Of a stretch of DNA of 29,114 bases, positions 1 to 7,878 are shown piece after piece. The stretch comes from an uncultured Clostridium sp. (lineage in GTDB: Bacteria > Bacillota > Clostridia > TANB77 > CAG-508), in the NCBI GenBank assembly GCA_900555085.1, contig USJU01000003.1, positions 1 through 29,114 on the forward strand, read 5' to 3'. The notes under the pieces were generated by a model, which searched no databases, was not told the DNA's origin, and saw only the letters and a program-made list of their open reading frames with translations. Each line of letters opens with the position of its first letter. Within the stretch, counting starts at the first letter, position 1. The translations under genes were made by a program, and so were the position numbers.

Positions 1-278
1 TGAAATGAAAATTTCATTCCTGATAAGCAATACATTTTAATTTTTTTATTTCTTAAATTATTAATAAAATTATACAATATTTCTGATTTTGTACAAGGTT
101 CTATTTCATCATAAAATTTATTTGGATTTTTGTATGCATTATAATACCAATTTGTAAAGCTTTCTTCATTTTCACTACGATGTTTTGTAAACTCTTTATC
201 TTTATGAATTGCTAATGTTTCGTCAAAATCAAAAATAGCAACTTTAATAATATTTAAATCTATCTCATCTAATTTCAT
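1..278 (-). CDS. HAD-family phosphatase, partial (3' end outside window)
   Basis: The visible N-terminal part is about 92 residues. It carries the HAD motif I IFDFDETLA (the DxDxT nucleophile/acid pair) near residue 15, and a likely motif II Ser in YCLSGMK near the window edge. A Mg-dependent phosphomonoesterase is the likely activity, with substrate unknown. Two adjacent ATGs exist, at 281 and 278. The AGGAGG at 284-289 is only 2 nt from the first and 5 nt from the second, so I chose 278. The gene overlaps the end of the upstream nucleotidase/nucleoside hydrolase by 14 nt, which suggests coupled translation and a shared role in nucleotide or sugar-phosphate turnover. That role is inferred from context only. 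Confidence 0.7.
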   Translation of the reverse strand, partial: MKLDEIDLNIIKVAIFDFDETLAIHKDKEFTKHRSENEESFTNWYYNAYKNPNKFYDEIEPCTKSEILYNFINNLRNKKIKMYCLSGMKFSF

Positions 279-1704
279 CATTACCTCCTAATTTTTTAAA
301 TAAATTATTATATATTTTATCTCTATCTAATTTAGTAGTAAAAATAATAGTATGTCTATTATCAGTAGTTTCATAAGAACTGTCTTCTCTAATATTAGGA
401 CAACTAATTTCTTTTGTTTCAAACCAATTCTTATTTATCATATATGCTATTACTGCTATATCCCAAATAACTCTTGATTCTTGTATTCCATGATATCCAT
501 CATTATAAAATCTATTCAATAAATAATTGCAAAGTTCGGATTTATTTTCTAAATTATCTTTTAGGGTATTTATATCTGTTCTAAGTTCTGATACAACATT
601 TTTACAAGGTAATATTGTAAGTTTTACTTTTGATTCAAATACTTCTTGTACGGCTTGTATATCTTGCCTAAAATTATATTCTAAATTGTCTTTATAACCT
701 AATTCATTACCACCAAGCCATATTATTTCTATTTTATCTATAATTTTAGGTTCCTTTTTTATTGCTAGAGCAACATTTGTAATTGCTCCTATTGCTAATA
801 TATATGTTTTTCTATTTTTTAAAGCAATCTCAATTATTTTATTAACTGCAAGATTATTTTCTGTATATCCATTTTGAATATAATCCATTGAGCCTTTAAA
901 AACTTTATTTGTTGTATCAAAATTTAGCCATTTACATATTTTTAGTATTTCATTATAGCTTAATTCTTGTCCTTCTTTAACTGAAACATTTTTAGTTTTG
1001 TGAGAATAAGGAGCAACCGTAATTGCTTCAATATTAAATTTATCTTGTGATTTTATTAAATAAGAAAGTGCAAATTGATCATCACATTCATTATATGTAT
1101 CTGTGTCTAATATTACATTTATTTTATAATTTGATATAAACTCATATATTTCTTTCCAGTCTTTTACTCTTGTCATTCCTTTTTCTTTTCTAGTAAACAC
1201 TCTATCCATTAAAAGTGTGGTTATATTATTTTCCATACAATCCTTACAAATATGAACAGAATCATCAATCATTATATCTATATTATTTTCAAAGCATTTT
1301 TCTGTTTTTCCATGTTTATCATTTTTATATGCATTTGTAAAAATTAATTTATCATAATAAATTTTATTTTTATTTAACCATTTTTGAGTCATTTCAACCG
1401 GATTTGCATATTCACCATTATCTCTACCTGTAATAATAAAAATGTTATGTCCATCTTGTTTTAATTTATCTATATACTCTTTTGCTCCATCTTTAACGTC
1501 TAGTGTTTTTACAATTCTTTCAATGTTAGCTAAATAGAATTCTCTTTCTTCTTTTTCTGTCCAGTCAAACATTCCCTCTGTCATATGCAAGTTTTTATTA
1601 ACAATTCCCGTTCCTCTTAAATCGTTATCGTGTTTTAAATATTCTTCTAATAAAGCTTCATCAAAATTTGATATTACATTATCTATATCTATTCCTATGT
1701 TCAT
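265..1704 (-). CDS. Fused HAD 5'-nucleotidase (NT5C-like) and inosine-uridine-type nucleoside hydrolase
   Basis: This 479-residue protein has two enzyme domains. Residues 1 to about 190 match HAD nucleotidases of the 5'(3')-deoxyribonucleotidase type: motif I GIDIDNV (D6, D8), motif II ITGRD (T92), lysines near 130-133, and the acidic motif IMIDDS (D147, D148). Residues about 194-479 match the nucleoside hydrolase fold: ILDTDTYNECDDQFAL gives the calcium-binding Asp cluster (D200, D202, D208, D209), followed by an AIGAITNVALA segment and a late W-D-I-A-V segment. Together they could turn a nucleoside monophosphate into phosphate, ribose and free base. The start is an ATG with GGAG six bases upstream. 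It is cytoplasmic, with no signal peptide or membrane segment. A HAD phosphatase overlaps its 3' end. Each domain's family is clear; the substrate is not. Confidence 0.85.
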   Translation of the reverse strand: MNIGIDIDNVISNFDEALLEEYLKHDNDLRGTGIVNKNLHMTEGMFDWTEKEEREFYLANIERIVKTLDVKDGAKEYIDKLKQDGHNIFIITGRDNGEYANPVEMTQKWLNKNKIYYDKLIFTNAYKNDKHGKTEKCFENNIDIMIDDSVHICKDCMENNITTLLMDRVFTRKEKGMTRVKDWKEIYEFISNYKINVILDTDTYNECDDQFALSYLIKSQDKFNIEAITVAPYSHKTKNVSVKEGQELSYNEILKICKWLNFDTTNKVFKGSMDYIQNGYTENNLAVNKIIEIALKNRKTYILAIGAITNVALAIKKEPKIIDKIEIIWLGGNELGYKDNLEYNFRQDIQAVQEVFESKVKLTILPCKNVVSELRTDINTLKDNLENKSELCNYLLNRFYNDGYHGIQESRVIWDIAVIAYMINKNWFETKEISCPNIREDSSYETTDNRHTIIFTTKLDRDKIYNNLFKKLGGNDEIR

Positions 1705-1745
1705 TTATTACTCCATTCTTTTCTATATTATCTTGTCTTTTTATA

Positions 1746-1781
1746 TCAAAAAAACAGATAATTAGCAAGTAATTATCTGTT
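1746..1781 (-). terminator. Intrinsic terminator after the two-component operon
   Basis: A perfect 12-bp stem (1753-1764 with 1770-1781, loop of 5) is followed on the minus strand by a run of T at 1746-1752. It lies 7 bases past the histidine kinase stop codon and just before the ribosome binding site of the nucleotidase fusion, separating the two units. Confidence 0.85.
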
Positions 1782-1787
1782 AAAAAT

Positions 1788-3029
1788 TTATACCATTTTT
1801 TTCATATATTTAATTATAAATTCTGTTCCCTTACCAATTTCTGATTTACAAATAATTGTACCATTATTTTTTTCTATTATATTTTTACTAAGAGATAAGC
1901 CAATTCCTACACTATTTTCTGTAGAGTTTTTACCTTTATAAAATCTTTCAAAAATATGTTTCAAATCTTCTTTTTCAATTCCAATTCCCTCATCTTTTAT
2001 AGAAATTTTAGTAAAAAGATTATTTTCTTCGTATTTTATATTAATTGTTCCATTTTCTTTATTATGTTCTATACAATTTTTTATAATATTTGTAACCGCT
2101 TCTTGCTGCCATTTATAATCACCTACAAAGTCTGCTTCGTTATCTCCATTTATAATTATATTTTGATTTTTTATTTCTATTGGTATTTCTAAATTTTTAA
2201 CTATTTCTGTTATAAATTTATTAAGATTAATTTTTTCATCATAAAATTGAACTACATTTGCATCTAATTTGGATAGCTTAAGCATTGATATTACAAGCCA
2301 ATTTATCCAATCTATTTGTTTACTTATTTCAAAAATAAATTTTTGTTTTGTATTTTCATCCATATTAGGATTTTCTTTTAAATTATCTAGCATAATGGTT
2401 ATTGATGTAAGCGGAGTTTTTAATTGGTGTGATATATCTTCAACAGAAACTTTTAAATTTTCTTTATCTTTTTTAGATATTTCACTTTCTTCTTTTAACA
2501 TAATAGTAATTTTGTACAATTCATTTTTTAGGTTACTTAGTTCATCTTCACTGTTTTCATCAATATTAAGTTCATATTTTTTGTTTTTTATTTCATTTAT
2601 GTATTTAGTAATTTGCTTAATTTTTTTATCTCTTCTTTTTAAATAAAATAGTATAATTATCAGCCATAAAAAACTAAACAAAACAATTAATAAAATATTG
2701 GCAATTAAATTAGATTTCATCTGATTTTCTACTTGTATAATAGAATTAACCTCTTTTATATCTATACCGTATTTTAATAACTCTGCTTGTCCTGTTTTAC
2801 TTTCCTTAATATTACTAGAATTTAATATTTTTACTATCTCTTTAGTATCAATTTCTTGGTGTTTTTCTGTAATTGTTCCTATTATATTAGCTATTTTTTG
2901 ATTTACTATTATTGATACTTTTTTATACTGATTAAAAGTCTGAATAGTAAAAGCTATACACATTACTATTGTTAGTATAAACATTGGTAATATTAAATGT
3001 TTTAGATTTTTATTATTAAATAATTTCAT
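1788..3029 (-). CDS. Sensor histidine kinase of an OmpR-type two-component system
   Basis: This 413-residue membrane kinase has a first membrane segment at about 11-30, a short extracytoplasmic part of about 75 residues, a second segment at about 109-130, a linker, then the HisKA helix with H-box EDISHQLKTPLTSI (phospho-acceptor H201). The ATPase part shows the N-box NIIKNCIEHN, G1 DEGIGIE, F-box IFERFYKG and G2 GIGLSLSKNII. All catalytic boxes look intact. The small sensor region suggests it reads a membrane or envelope signal, but none can be named. The ATG comes one base after the regulator stop codon, and its GGGGAG site lies inside the regulator's last codons, so the two are translationally coupled. 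Confidence 0.93.
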   Translation of the reverse strand: MKLFNNKNLKHLILPMFILTIVMCIAFTIQTFNQYKKVSIIVNQKIANIIGTITEKHQEIDTKEIVKILNSSNIKESKTGQAELLKYGIDIKEVNSIIQVENQMKSNLIANILLIVLFSFLWLIIILFYLKRRDKKIKQITKYINEIKNKKYELNIDENSEDELSNLKNELYKITIMLKEESEISKKDKENLKVSVEDISHQLKTPLTSITIMLDNLKENPNMDENTKQKFIFEISKQIDWINWLVISMLKLSKLDANVVQFYDEKINLNKFITEIVKNLEIPIEIKNQNIIINGDNEADFVGDYKWQQEAVTNIIKNCIEHNKENGTINIKYEENNLFTKISIKDEGIGIEKEDLKHIFERFYKGKNSTENSVGIGLSLSKNIIEKNNGTIICKSEIGKGTEFIIKYMKKMV

Positions 3030-3030
3030 A

Positions 3031-3693
3031 CTACTCCCCTATTCTATAACCTAGTCCTCGTACAGTTTTTATTATTATTTCATCTCCTAGTTTTTCTCTT
3101 ATTCTTTTAATGTATACTGTTAAAGTATTATCGTTAACAAAATTTCCTGCAATATCCCATATTTTTTCAAGTAATTGTTCTCTTGATATTAGTTTGTTTT
3201 GGTTAGAAAATAGCATTAATAAAATTTTATACTCCAAACTTGTAAATATAATTTCTTCATTATCTTTATACACCTTTGCAGATGATGTATCTATTTTTAT
3301 GTTTTTATATTGTATTAAATTACTTTCATTGTGCCCATATCTTCTAAGTACAGAATTTATTCTAGATATTAACTCTCGTGTTCTAAAAGGTTTTACTATG
3401 TAGTCGTCTGCACCTAAATCAAGCCCAAGAACTACACTTGTTTCTTCATCTTGAGCTGTTAAAAATATAACTGGAATGTCTTTCTTAGATTTTATTTCTT
3501 TGCAAATTTCAAATCCATTTCCATCTGGTAAAGATACATCTAGTAACACTAAATCTATGTCGTTTTTATCAATCTTTCCATTAAATTCTGATACATTTTG
3601 GGCTGAAATAACCTTAAAATTTTCTTGTTCTAAGGAGTATTTCAAGCCCATTATAATTGTATAGTTATCTTCTACTAATAATATATGTTTCAT
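3031..3693 (-). CDS. OmpR/PhoB-family response regulator
   Basis: This 220-residue regulator has a receiver domain at residues 1 to about 115 and a winged-helix DNA-binding domain after it. The receiver carries the acidic pocket VEDN (E8, D9), phospho-acceptor D52 in LLDVSLPDG, T79 in FLTAQ and K101 in VKPF. The C-terminal part has the typical SLEYKILLML, LISREQLLEKIWD and VNDNTLTVYIKRIREKLG segments and ends with VRGLGYRIG. It is the first gene of the operon and the partner of the kinase behind it. No transporter gene that would hint at antibiotic sensing lies next to it. Confidence 0.95.
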   Translation of the reverse strand: MKHILLVEDNYTIIMGLKYSLEQENFKVISAQNVSEFNGKIDKNDIDLVLLDVSLPDGNGFEICKEIKSKKDIPVIFLTAQDEETSVVLGLDLGADDYIVKPFRTRELISRINSVLRRYGHNESNLIQYKNIKIDTSSAKVYKDNEEIIFTSLEYKILLMLFSNQNKLISREQLLEKIWDIAGNFVNDNTLTVYIKRIREKLGDEIIIKTVRGLGYRIGE

Positions 3694-3727
3694 ATGTTTG
3701 TTTCCTTTATCTTATCTTTTAAAACAT

Positions 3728-3756
3728 ATTATAATCAAATATAAATAAAATTACAA
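3728..3756 (-). promoter_or_regulatory. Sigma-A-like promoter of the two-component operon
   Basis: On the minus strand TTGTAA (3751-3756) and TATAAT (3728-3733) are separated by 17 bp. This lies about 35 bp upstream of the regulator start. The -35 box is only a partial match. Confidence 0.55.
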
Positions 3757-3779
3757 GATTACATATATTTTATCTAATT

Positions 3780-3804
3780 GGGCACGGAGCACCGTGCCCC
3801 TACA
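3780..3804. repeat. GC-rich palindromic GTAGGGG-type repeat
   Basis: A perfect 8-bp stem GGGCACGG/CCGTGCCC with loop AGCA is followed by CTACA, so on the minus strand it reads TGTAGGGG then the hairpin. It is strikingly GC-rich against the AT-rich surroundings and lacks a T-run, so it is not a standard terminator. Another TGTAGGGG occurs at 7142. This looks like a small interspersed extragenic palindrome. Confidence 0.6.
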
Positions 3805-3841
3805 GCATATAATATTAGTTGCAATAAAATCAAATATAATT

Positions 3842-5188
3842 TTATTGTTTTCTGCAATAATCCAAACATATCCATCCACTTTTAGTTAATCCCCAATTAT
3901 TATTTACTTTTGTAACTGTGCATATTACACCTTTTTTATAACCATTTGCTTTTGCATTTCCTAGTGCTTTATTTTGCTTTCTTGCATTTTGTGATAACTG
4001 GTTGTATTTTTTAGCCTTATAATTTGTTCCTGGTCCTGTTCTTACATTTAAAAGACTTGCATTTACCTTATAACTTCCATTAGAATATTTTTTAGTATTT
4101 ACTTTTGTGTTGCTATTTGATGATACTGTTGATTTTGAATTTGTAAGATAGTCTGAGCACACCCATCTATTTGTTCCTATTCTACTCCAATTTCCTTGTG
4201 TTTCATAAACTATAACTTGACTTCCATTACTCAAAGCTCCTACCTTTTTTCCATTAGGAGAACTTCTTACGTTTAAACCACCATTTGCTTTAACATACAT
4301 TGTTGTATTGGTATTTGTACTTGGCACATAATTGTTTGTTGGTACATTTGAATCATGTTTATATGCAAAAAATCTAGTGTAATTTGCATATTTTCTAAAA
4401 TTTGATATAGAGCAATATACAGTATTTCCTGAAACTGTTACTTTTCCTCTTCTGGTTGATGTTTCAAATTTTCCATTGTACAAAAATGGGTCATATATTT
4501 TTAAAGTATCATTTTCAACACCAACTATTAAAATTAAGTGTCCTCCTGTTGTGAATAAACCATTTCCACAGCTTGCAACAACATAGTAATTATTGTTTAG
4601 CAAATTTATTGCATTATCTAATTTATACGTTTCGTTGTATTCTATATTAAATGTATCTGCAACAAATCTAAAAGCACTTAAATAAGTTCCATTGTTTGCA
4701 CTTCTATATCCATGTTCAACAAACAAATCTCCCATTTCAGGTGGAGTTATTGTTCCTCTCGTTGCGGTTACAACCATACTAGCACATGTAGGTCCACATC
4801 CACTTGTTCCAATCGTTTGTGAAGATTTATTAATTGATGTATATGGATGAGAAGCCCATCTTGAATCTATTTGAGAATAATAAGTTAATCCTATATAATT
4901 TCCTAAATTAATATTTTGATGTTTTTCATCACCATTATAAGCTATTGGTCCTTGTTCTTCAAAACTTTCAACCTCTAAACTTTGTTCATCAATACCATTT
5001 TCTATATTTTTTGAAGGCAAAGCTTTTATATTTTCATCAGATAATTCATATTGGCATATTTCTTTTTTGCAAACATTTGTATTTATGTTTTCTACAGTTT
5101 TGTTATCTTTTCTGTTGTTCACTGTAATAACTCCTGTAATTACCGATAATATAATTGCTATAAATATAATTAATTTTAATTTTCGCAT
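3842..5188 (-). CDS. Secreted C39-like cysteine peptidase with two SH3 domains
   Basis: With the ATG start at 5188 the protein has 448 residues. AGAGGT lies upstream at good spacing; the GTG three codons earlier overlaps that site and is rejected. An N-terminal hydrophobic segment (about 5-23) is a signal peptide or anchor. Residues about 98-275 form a papain-like C39_2-type domain with C131 in TSGCGPTCAS, H217 in GGHLILIVG and D233 in IYDPF as the likely triad. Two SH3-like domains follow (LNVRSSPNGKKVG near 305, LNVRTGPGTNYK near 380), joined by Ser/Thr/Asn-rich linkers. The second has the long loop seen in many Clostridia SH3 repeats. A cell-wall-associated peptidase or amidase acting outside the cell is likely. 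The substrate is unknown. Confidence 0.85.
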   Translation of the reverse strand: MRKLKLIIFIAIILSVITGVITVNNRKDNKTVENINTNVCKKEICQYELSDENIKALPSKNIENGIDEQSLEVESFEEQGPIAYNGDEKHQNINLGNYIGLTYYSQIDSRWASHPYTSINKSSQTIGTSGCGPTCASMVVTATRGTITPPEMGDLFVEHGYRSANNGTYLSAFRFVADTFNIEYNETYKLDNAINLLNNNYYVVASCGNGLFTTGGHLILIVGVENDTLKIYDPFLYNGKFETSTRRGKVTVSGNTVYCSISNFRKYANYTRFFAYKHDSNVPTNNYVPSTNTNTTMYVKANGGLNVRSSPNGKKVGALSNGSQVIVYETQGNWSRIGTNRWVCSDYLTNSKSTVSSNSNTKVNTKKYSNGSYKVNASLLNVRTGPGTNYKAKKYNQLSQNARKQNKALGNAKANGYKKGVICTVTKVNNNWGLTKSGWICLDYCRKQ

Positions 5189-5249
5189 AAAAAACACCTC
5201 TACTTTATAATATTCAAATAAAAACTCCGTTGTTACGACTTAAATTTTA

Positions 5250-5278
5250 TTGACATTTTTAGGTTAAATGTATAGAAT
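5250..5278 (+). promoter_or_regulatory. Sigma-A promoter of the tyrosine recombinase
   Basis: Perfect TTGACA (5250-5255), 17-bp spacer, then TAGAAT (5273-5278), ending 30 bp before the ATG at 5309. It lies in the divergent gap between the peptidase and the recombinase. Confidence 0.8.
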
Positions 5279-5308
5279 ATTTCTAGAGTTTTAAAGGAGA
5301 AAACACAT

Positions 5309-6292
5309 ATGATAGATAGAGAAAAAAATCCAGAATTTGTTAATTCATTTTTAGATTATTCAATAACAATTTTAAATAAATCAACAAATTCTATTAAAGA
5401 ATACAATTACGATTTAACGATGTTTTTTAGATATATGATGATACATTTTAATTTAACAGATGAAAAAGAATTTAATGAAATAGAAATAAAAAACTTTAGT
5501 ATTGAAGATGTTAAAAGAATTAAGTTAGAAGATATACATGCCTTTATATCTTATTTAGCAGTATATAATAAAAGTAAATCTGCAACAAGAGCAAGAAAAA
5601 TAAGTACTATTAGAATATTTTTTAACTATTTAGCTTGCAAAGCCAATCTAATTGAAACAAATCCAGCTCAAAATTTAGAAACACCAAAACATGAAAAGAG
5701 AATGCCAAAATATTTATCATTAGAAGATAGTAAGAAATTATTAAATGTTGCCGCAGATGATTCTAATAGAAATTCAAAAAGAGATTATGCTATTACTACC
5801 CTATTTTTAAATTGTGGCATGCGTTTATCTGAACTTGTTGGAATAAACATAGATGACATAGATTTTTCAGAAGAAAAAATGACTGTTATAGGTAAGGGTA
5901 ATAAAGAAAGAACTATTTATTTAAATAAAGCATGTATAAAAGCTATAAAAGAATATTTAAATGTAAGACCAAAAGATGGAATACGATTAGATAGTAAGAA
6001 TTCAAAAAAAGCTCTGTTTTTAAGTGAAAGGCGCGAACGAATAAGCAATAGAACAGTGCAACAAATAATAACAAATGAACTAAGAAAAGCAGGACTAGAT
6101 ACAAAAAAATATTCAGTACATAAATTAAGGCACACTGCTGCAACACTAATGTATCAATACGGACAAGTAGATATACGTGCTTTGCAAGAGCTATTAGGAC
6201 ACGAAAGCATATCAACAACAGAAATATATACTCATGTTGCCAATGAGCAAGTAAGAAATGCTGTTGAAGCAAATCCCCTATCAAATTTGTAG
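5309..6292 (+). CDS. Tyrosine site-specific recombinase, XerC/XerD type
   Basis: This 327-residue recombinase has a core-binding SAM-like N-terminal domain (about 1-125) and a catalytic domain. The active-site set is complete: R172 in CGMRLSELVG, K196 in the GKGNKER beta-hairpin, H271 and R274 in VHKLRHTAATL, H298 in LLGHESISTTEIY and nucleophile Y307. The length is close to housekeeping Xer enzymes that resolve chromosome dimers at dif, though an accessory role cannot be excluded. AAAGGAG precedes the ATG. The gene stands alone under its own promoter and is followed within a few bases by a long imperfect palindrome. No phage or integron genes lie nearby. Confidence 0.9.
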   Translation: MIDREKNPEFVNSFLDYSITILNKSTNSIKEYNYDLTMFFRYMMIHFNLTDEKEFNEIEIKNFSIEDVKRIKLEDIHAFISYLAVYNKSKSATRARKISTIRIFFNYLACKANLIETNPAQNLETPKHEKRMPKYLSLEDSKKLLNVAADDSNRNSKRDYAITTLFLNCGMRLSELVGINIDDIDFSEEKMTVIGKGNKERTIYLNKACIKAIKEYLNVRPKDGIRLDSKNSKKALFLSERRERISNRTVQQIITNELRKAGLDTKKYSVHKLRHTAATLMYQYGQVDIRALQELLGHESISTTEIYTHVANEQVRNAVEANPLSNL

Positions 6293-6297
6293 ATTTT

Positions 6298-6463
6298 AAA
6301 AAATATTATAAAGACAAAATAATAATTAAGATTAAATTTCGCGAAGCAAGTGGGGACCTTTCCGGCATTCTTCAAAATTCTTTTAGAATTTTGTTAGAAG
6401 GACGTGAATGGGGAGCTTCGATGAAATTTTAGATTAATTCATTATTTTGTCATATATTTTTTA
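6298..6463. repeat. Long imperfect inverted repeat (about 50-nt arms) after the recombinase
   Basis: The left arm (6298-6347) and right arm (6415-6463) are imperfect reverse complements. They include a perfect 11-bp match GACAAAATAAT (6313-6323 with 6441-6451) and GCTTCG/CGAAGC at the inner ends. The centre holds a second hairpin, CAAAATTCT/AGAATTTTG (6373-6394), and GC-richer stretches. No coding frame was seen. It could be a MITE-like element or a large structured transcript end. Confidence 0.6.
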
Positions 6464-6471
6464 ATAGTCTC

Positions 6472-6500
6472 TTAACAAATTTAAAATTATATGTTATAAA
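6472..6500 (+). promoter_or_regulatory. Sigma-A-like promoter of the HdeD-like gene
   Basis: TTAACA (6472-6477) and TATAAA (6495-6500) are separated by 17 bp, with a TG at 6492-6493 giving an extended -10 feature. It lies about 40 bp before the ATG at 6541. Confidence 0.6.
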
Positions 6501-6540
6501 TAAAATATATAAAATCACAAAAGAAAAAGGAGGTGTTTAC

Positions 6541-7080
6541 ATGGAAACATATCTAAAAAAATACGGTACACATTCACTTGTAATATCATTAGCATTAATT
6601 GTTTTATCAGTATTTTTAATATTCAGACCAGTAGACTCAATAAATGTACTAATGATTATATTTGGTGTTATAGTTGCTATTGATGGACTAATACACTTTA
6701 TTTCATACTTTGCAAGTCCAAAAGAATTAAGAACATTTAATTTTGAACTAGCACAAGGAATATTAGAAGTTGTTGCAGGTTTTGTATTTATAACACATCC
6801 AGGTTGGTTAATTGCAATATTGCCATTTATAATTGGTATATGGATAATATTAGAAAGCATTATAAAATTCCAACTTTCAATAAATATGAAAGATATGCCA
6901 GAAAGCAACTGGGTTATAATGTTAATATTATCTATTATAACAGTAGCACTTGGAGCATTAATTATTGCTAACCCTACACAAACAGCTGCAGTTGCAGTTT
7001 CTTTATGTGGAGTTGGTTTATTAATTTCTGAATCTTTAAATGCTATTGAATGTGTGTATATAATGATGAAATTAAAATAA
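6541..7080 (+). CDS. HdeD-like (DUF308) integral membrane protein
   Basis: This 179-residue protein consists almost entirely of six hydrophobic segments in three hairpin-like pairs. They begin with SLVISLALIVLSVFLIF and NVLMIIFGVIVAIDGL and end with TAAVAVSLCGVGLLI. The pattern and the pair spacing match the HdeD/DUF308 family, which in enteric bacteria is linked to acid resistance. No biochemical role is established for clostridial members. It has its own promoter, a strong AAAGGAGGTG site and a terminator right after the stop, so it is a single-gene unit. Confidence 0.8.
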   Translation: METYLKKYGTHSLVISLALIVLSVFLIFRPVDSINVLMIIFGVIVAIDGLIHFISYFASPKELRTFNFELAQGILEVVAGFVFITHPGWLIAILPFIIGIWIILESIIKFQLSINMKDMPESNWVIMLILSIITVALGALIIANPTQTAAVAVSLCGVGLLISESLNAIECVYIMMKLK

Positions 7081-7085
7081 AATTT

Positions 7086-7116
7086 AAAGATGGGCTTTAT
7101 TTCCCATCTTTTCTTA
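7086..7116 (+). terminator. Intrinsic terminator of the HdeD-like gene
   Basis: A 9-bp stem AAAGATGGG/CCCATCTTT (7086-7094 with 7103-7111) is followed by TCTTATT, 5 bases after the stop codon. Confidence 0.85.
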
Positions 7117-7141
7117 TTAAAAAATTATTAATCTTAAATGT

Positions 7142-7149
7142 TGTAGGGG
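7142..7149 (+). repeat. TGTAGGGG repeat fragment
   Basis: TGTAGGGG followed by TCGGCG and a GC-richer stretch up to about 7175 resembles the flank of the palindrome at 3780-3804. No full hairpin is present, so this may be a decayed copy. It lies just downstream of the dpaB stop codon. Confidence 0.35.
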
Positions 7150-7184
7150 TCGGCGAACTTAGAGCGCACCACCACCTTTTACAT

Positions 7185-7764
7185 TCACAACAAAATTGGC
7201 TGAATTTGTTCTCTATTTAAAGCATATTCTGTTGTTTTTATTATATATTTAGGATCAAAAACAGCTGAACGTGGCTTAGTAATTGGATTATCTTGTTTAA
7301 ACGGTACAAAATAATAATTATTTCTATTTAATAATTTTCCAATATTTTCAGCATTTCCACTTAATGCATTGTTAGTAGAAACTGCAATTACTACAGGATT
7401 ATTATTTCTTAAATGTGATTTTATCGCCATTAATGCAGGTGTATCTATTATGTCATTTGCAAGCTTTGCCATAGTATTTCCGACTTGCTGGTGCAACAAT
7501 CATAATATCTGTTAATTTCTTAGGTCCAATAGGCTCTGCACCTTGAATTGTATGAATTATTTTATTGCCAGTAATTTCTTCAATTTCATTTATAAAATCT
7601 TGTGCATTTCCAAATTTAGTATCTAATTCATAAGCATTATAAGACATAATTGGAATAACTTTTGCCCCTTTTTCAACTAATTCTTTTATTTTAGGAATTA
7701 CTTTACTAAATGTACAAAAAGAGCCAGTAAGTACAAATCCAATTTTGCAATTATTTATTTCCAA
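7185..7764 (-). pseudogene. dpaB: Dipicolinate synthase subunit B, single-base frameshift
   Basis: The two halves together match SpoVFB/DpaB, the flavoprotein-like subunit that with DpaA makes dipicolinate in the spore mother cell. The 5' part (7764 to about 7483) encodes KIGFVLTGSFCTF, the GAEPIGPK segment and DIMIVAPAS. The 3' part encodes GNTMAKLANDIIDTP, NNPVVIAVSTNNALS, YFVPFKQDNP and the ending QIQPILL. The joined length of about 192 residues is close to the family's 200. The frame breaks at codon 95, an in-frame CGG (7482-7480), and skipping one base restores ASGNTMAKLAN. The start is TTG with a strong GGAGGGAG site. No dpaA lies beside it; the upstream neighbour is an unknown 130-residue gene. 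This could be a true frameshift, a sequence error or recoding. Confidence 0.85.
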
Positions 7765-7843
7765 ATTATACTCCCTCCTTTTTAATGTATTTATATATAA
7801 TATGAAATTATGTAAATAAATGCTTATAAGATATTGTTATTTA

Positions 7844-7878
7844 TAAAAAAACACCCCCTATTTATAAGGGATGTTTTT
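7844..7878 (-). terminator. Intrinsic terminator overlapping the stop of the 130-residue gene
   Basis: On the minus strand AAACATCCC pairs with GGGGTGTTT (one G-U pair), followed by a run of T. The loop contains the TAG stop codon of the gene at 7858-8250. Confidence 0.75.

Noticed and set aside
1788..3693. Vancomycin- or bacitracin-type resistance regulatory system
   Set aside because: The kinase and regulator are generic OmpR-type, and no resistance enzyme or ABC transporter lies beside them.
5189..5197. GTG start three codons before the C39 peptidase ATG
   Set aside because: The GTG overlaps the AGAGGTG site that serves the ATG at 5188.
6000..6284. Long minus-strand open frames opposite the recombinase gene
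   Set aside because: They are shadows of a well-conserved coding frame, with no ribosome binding site or family match.
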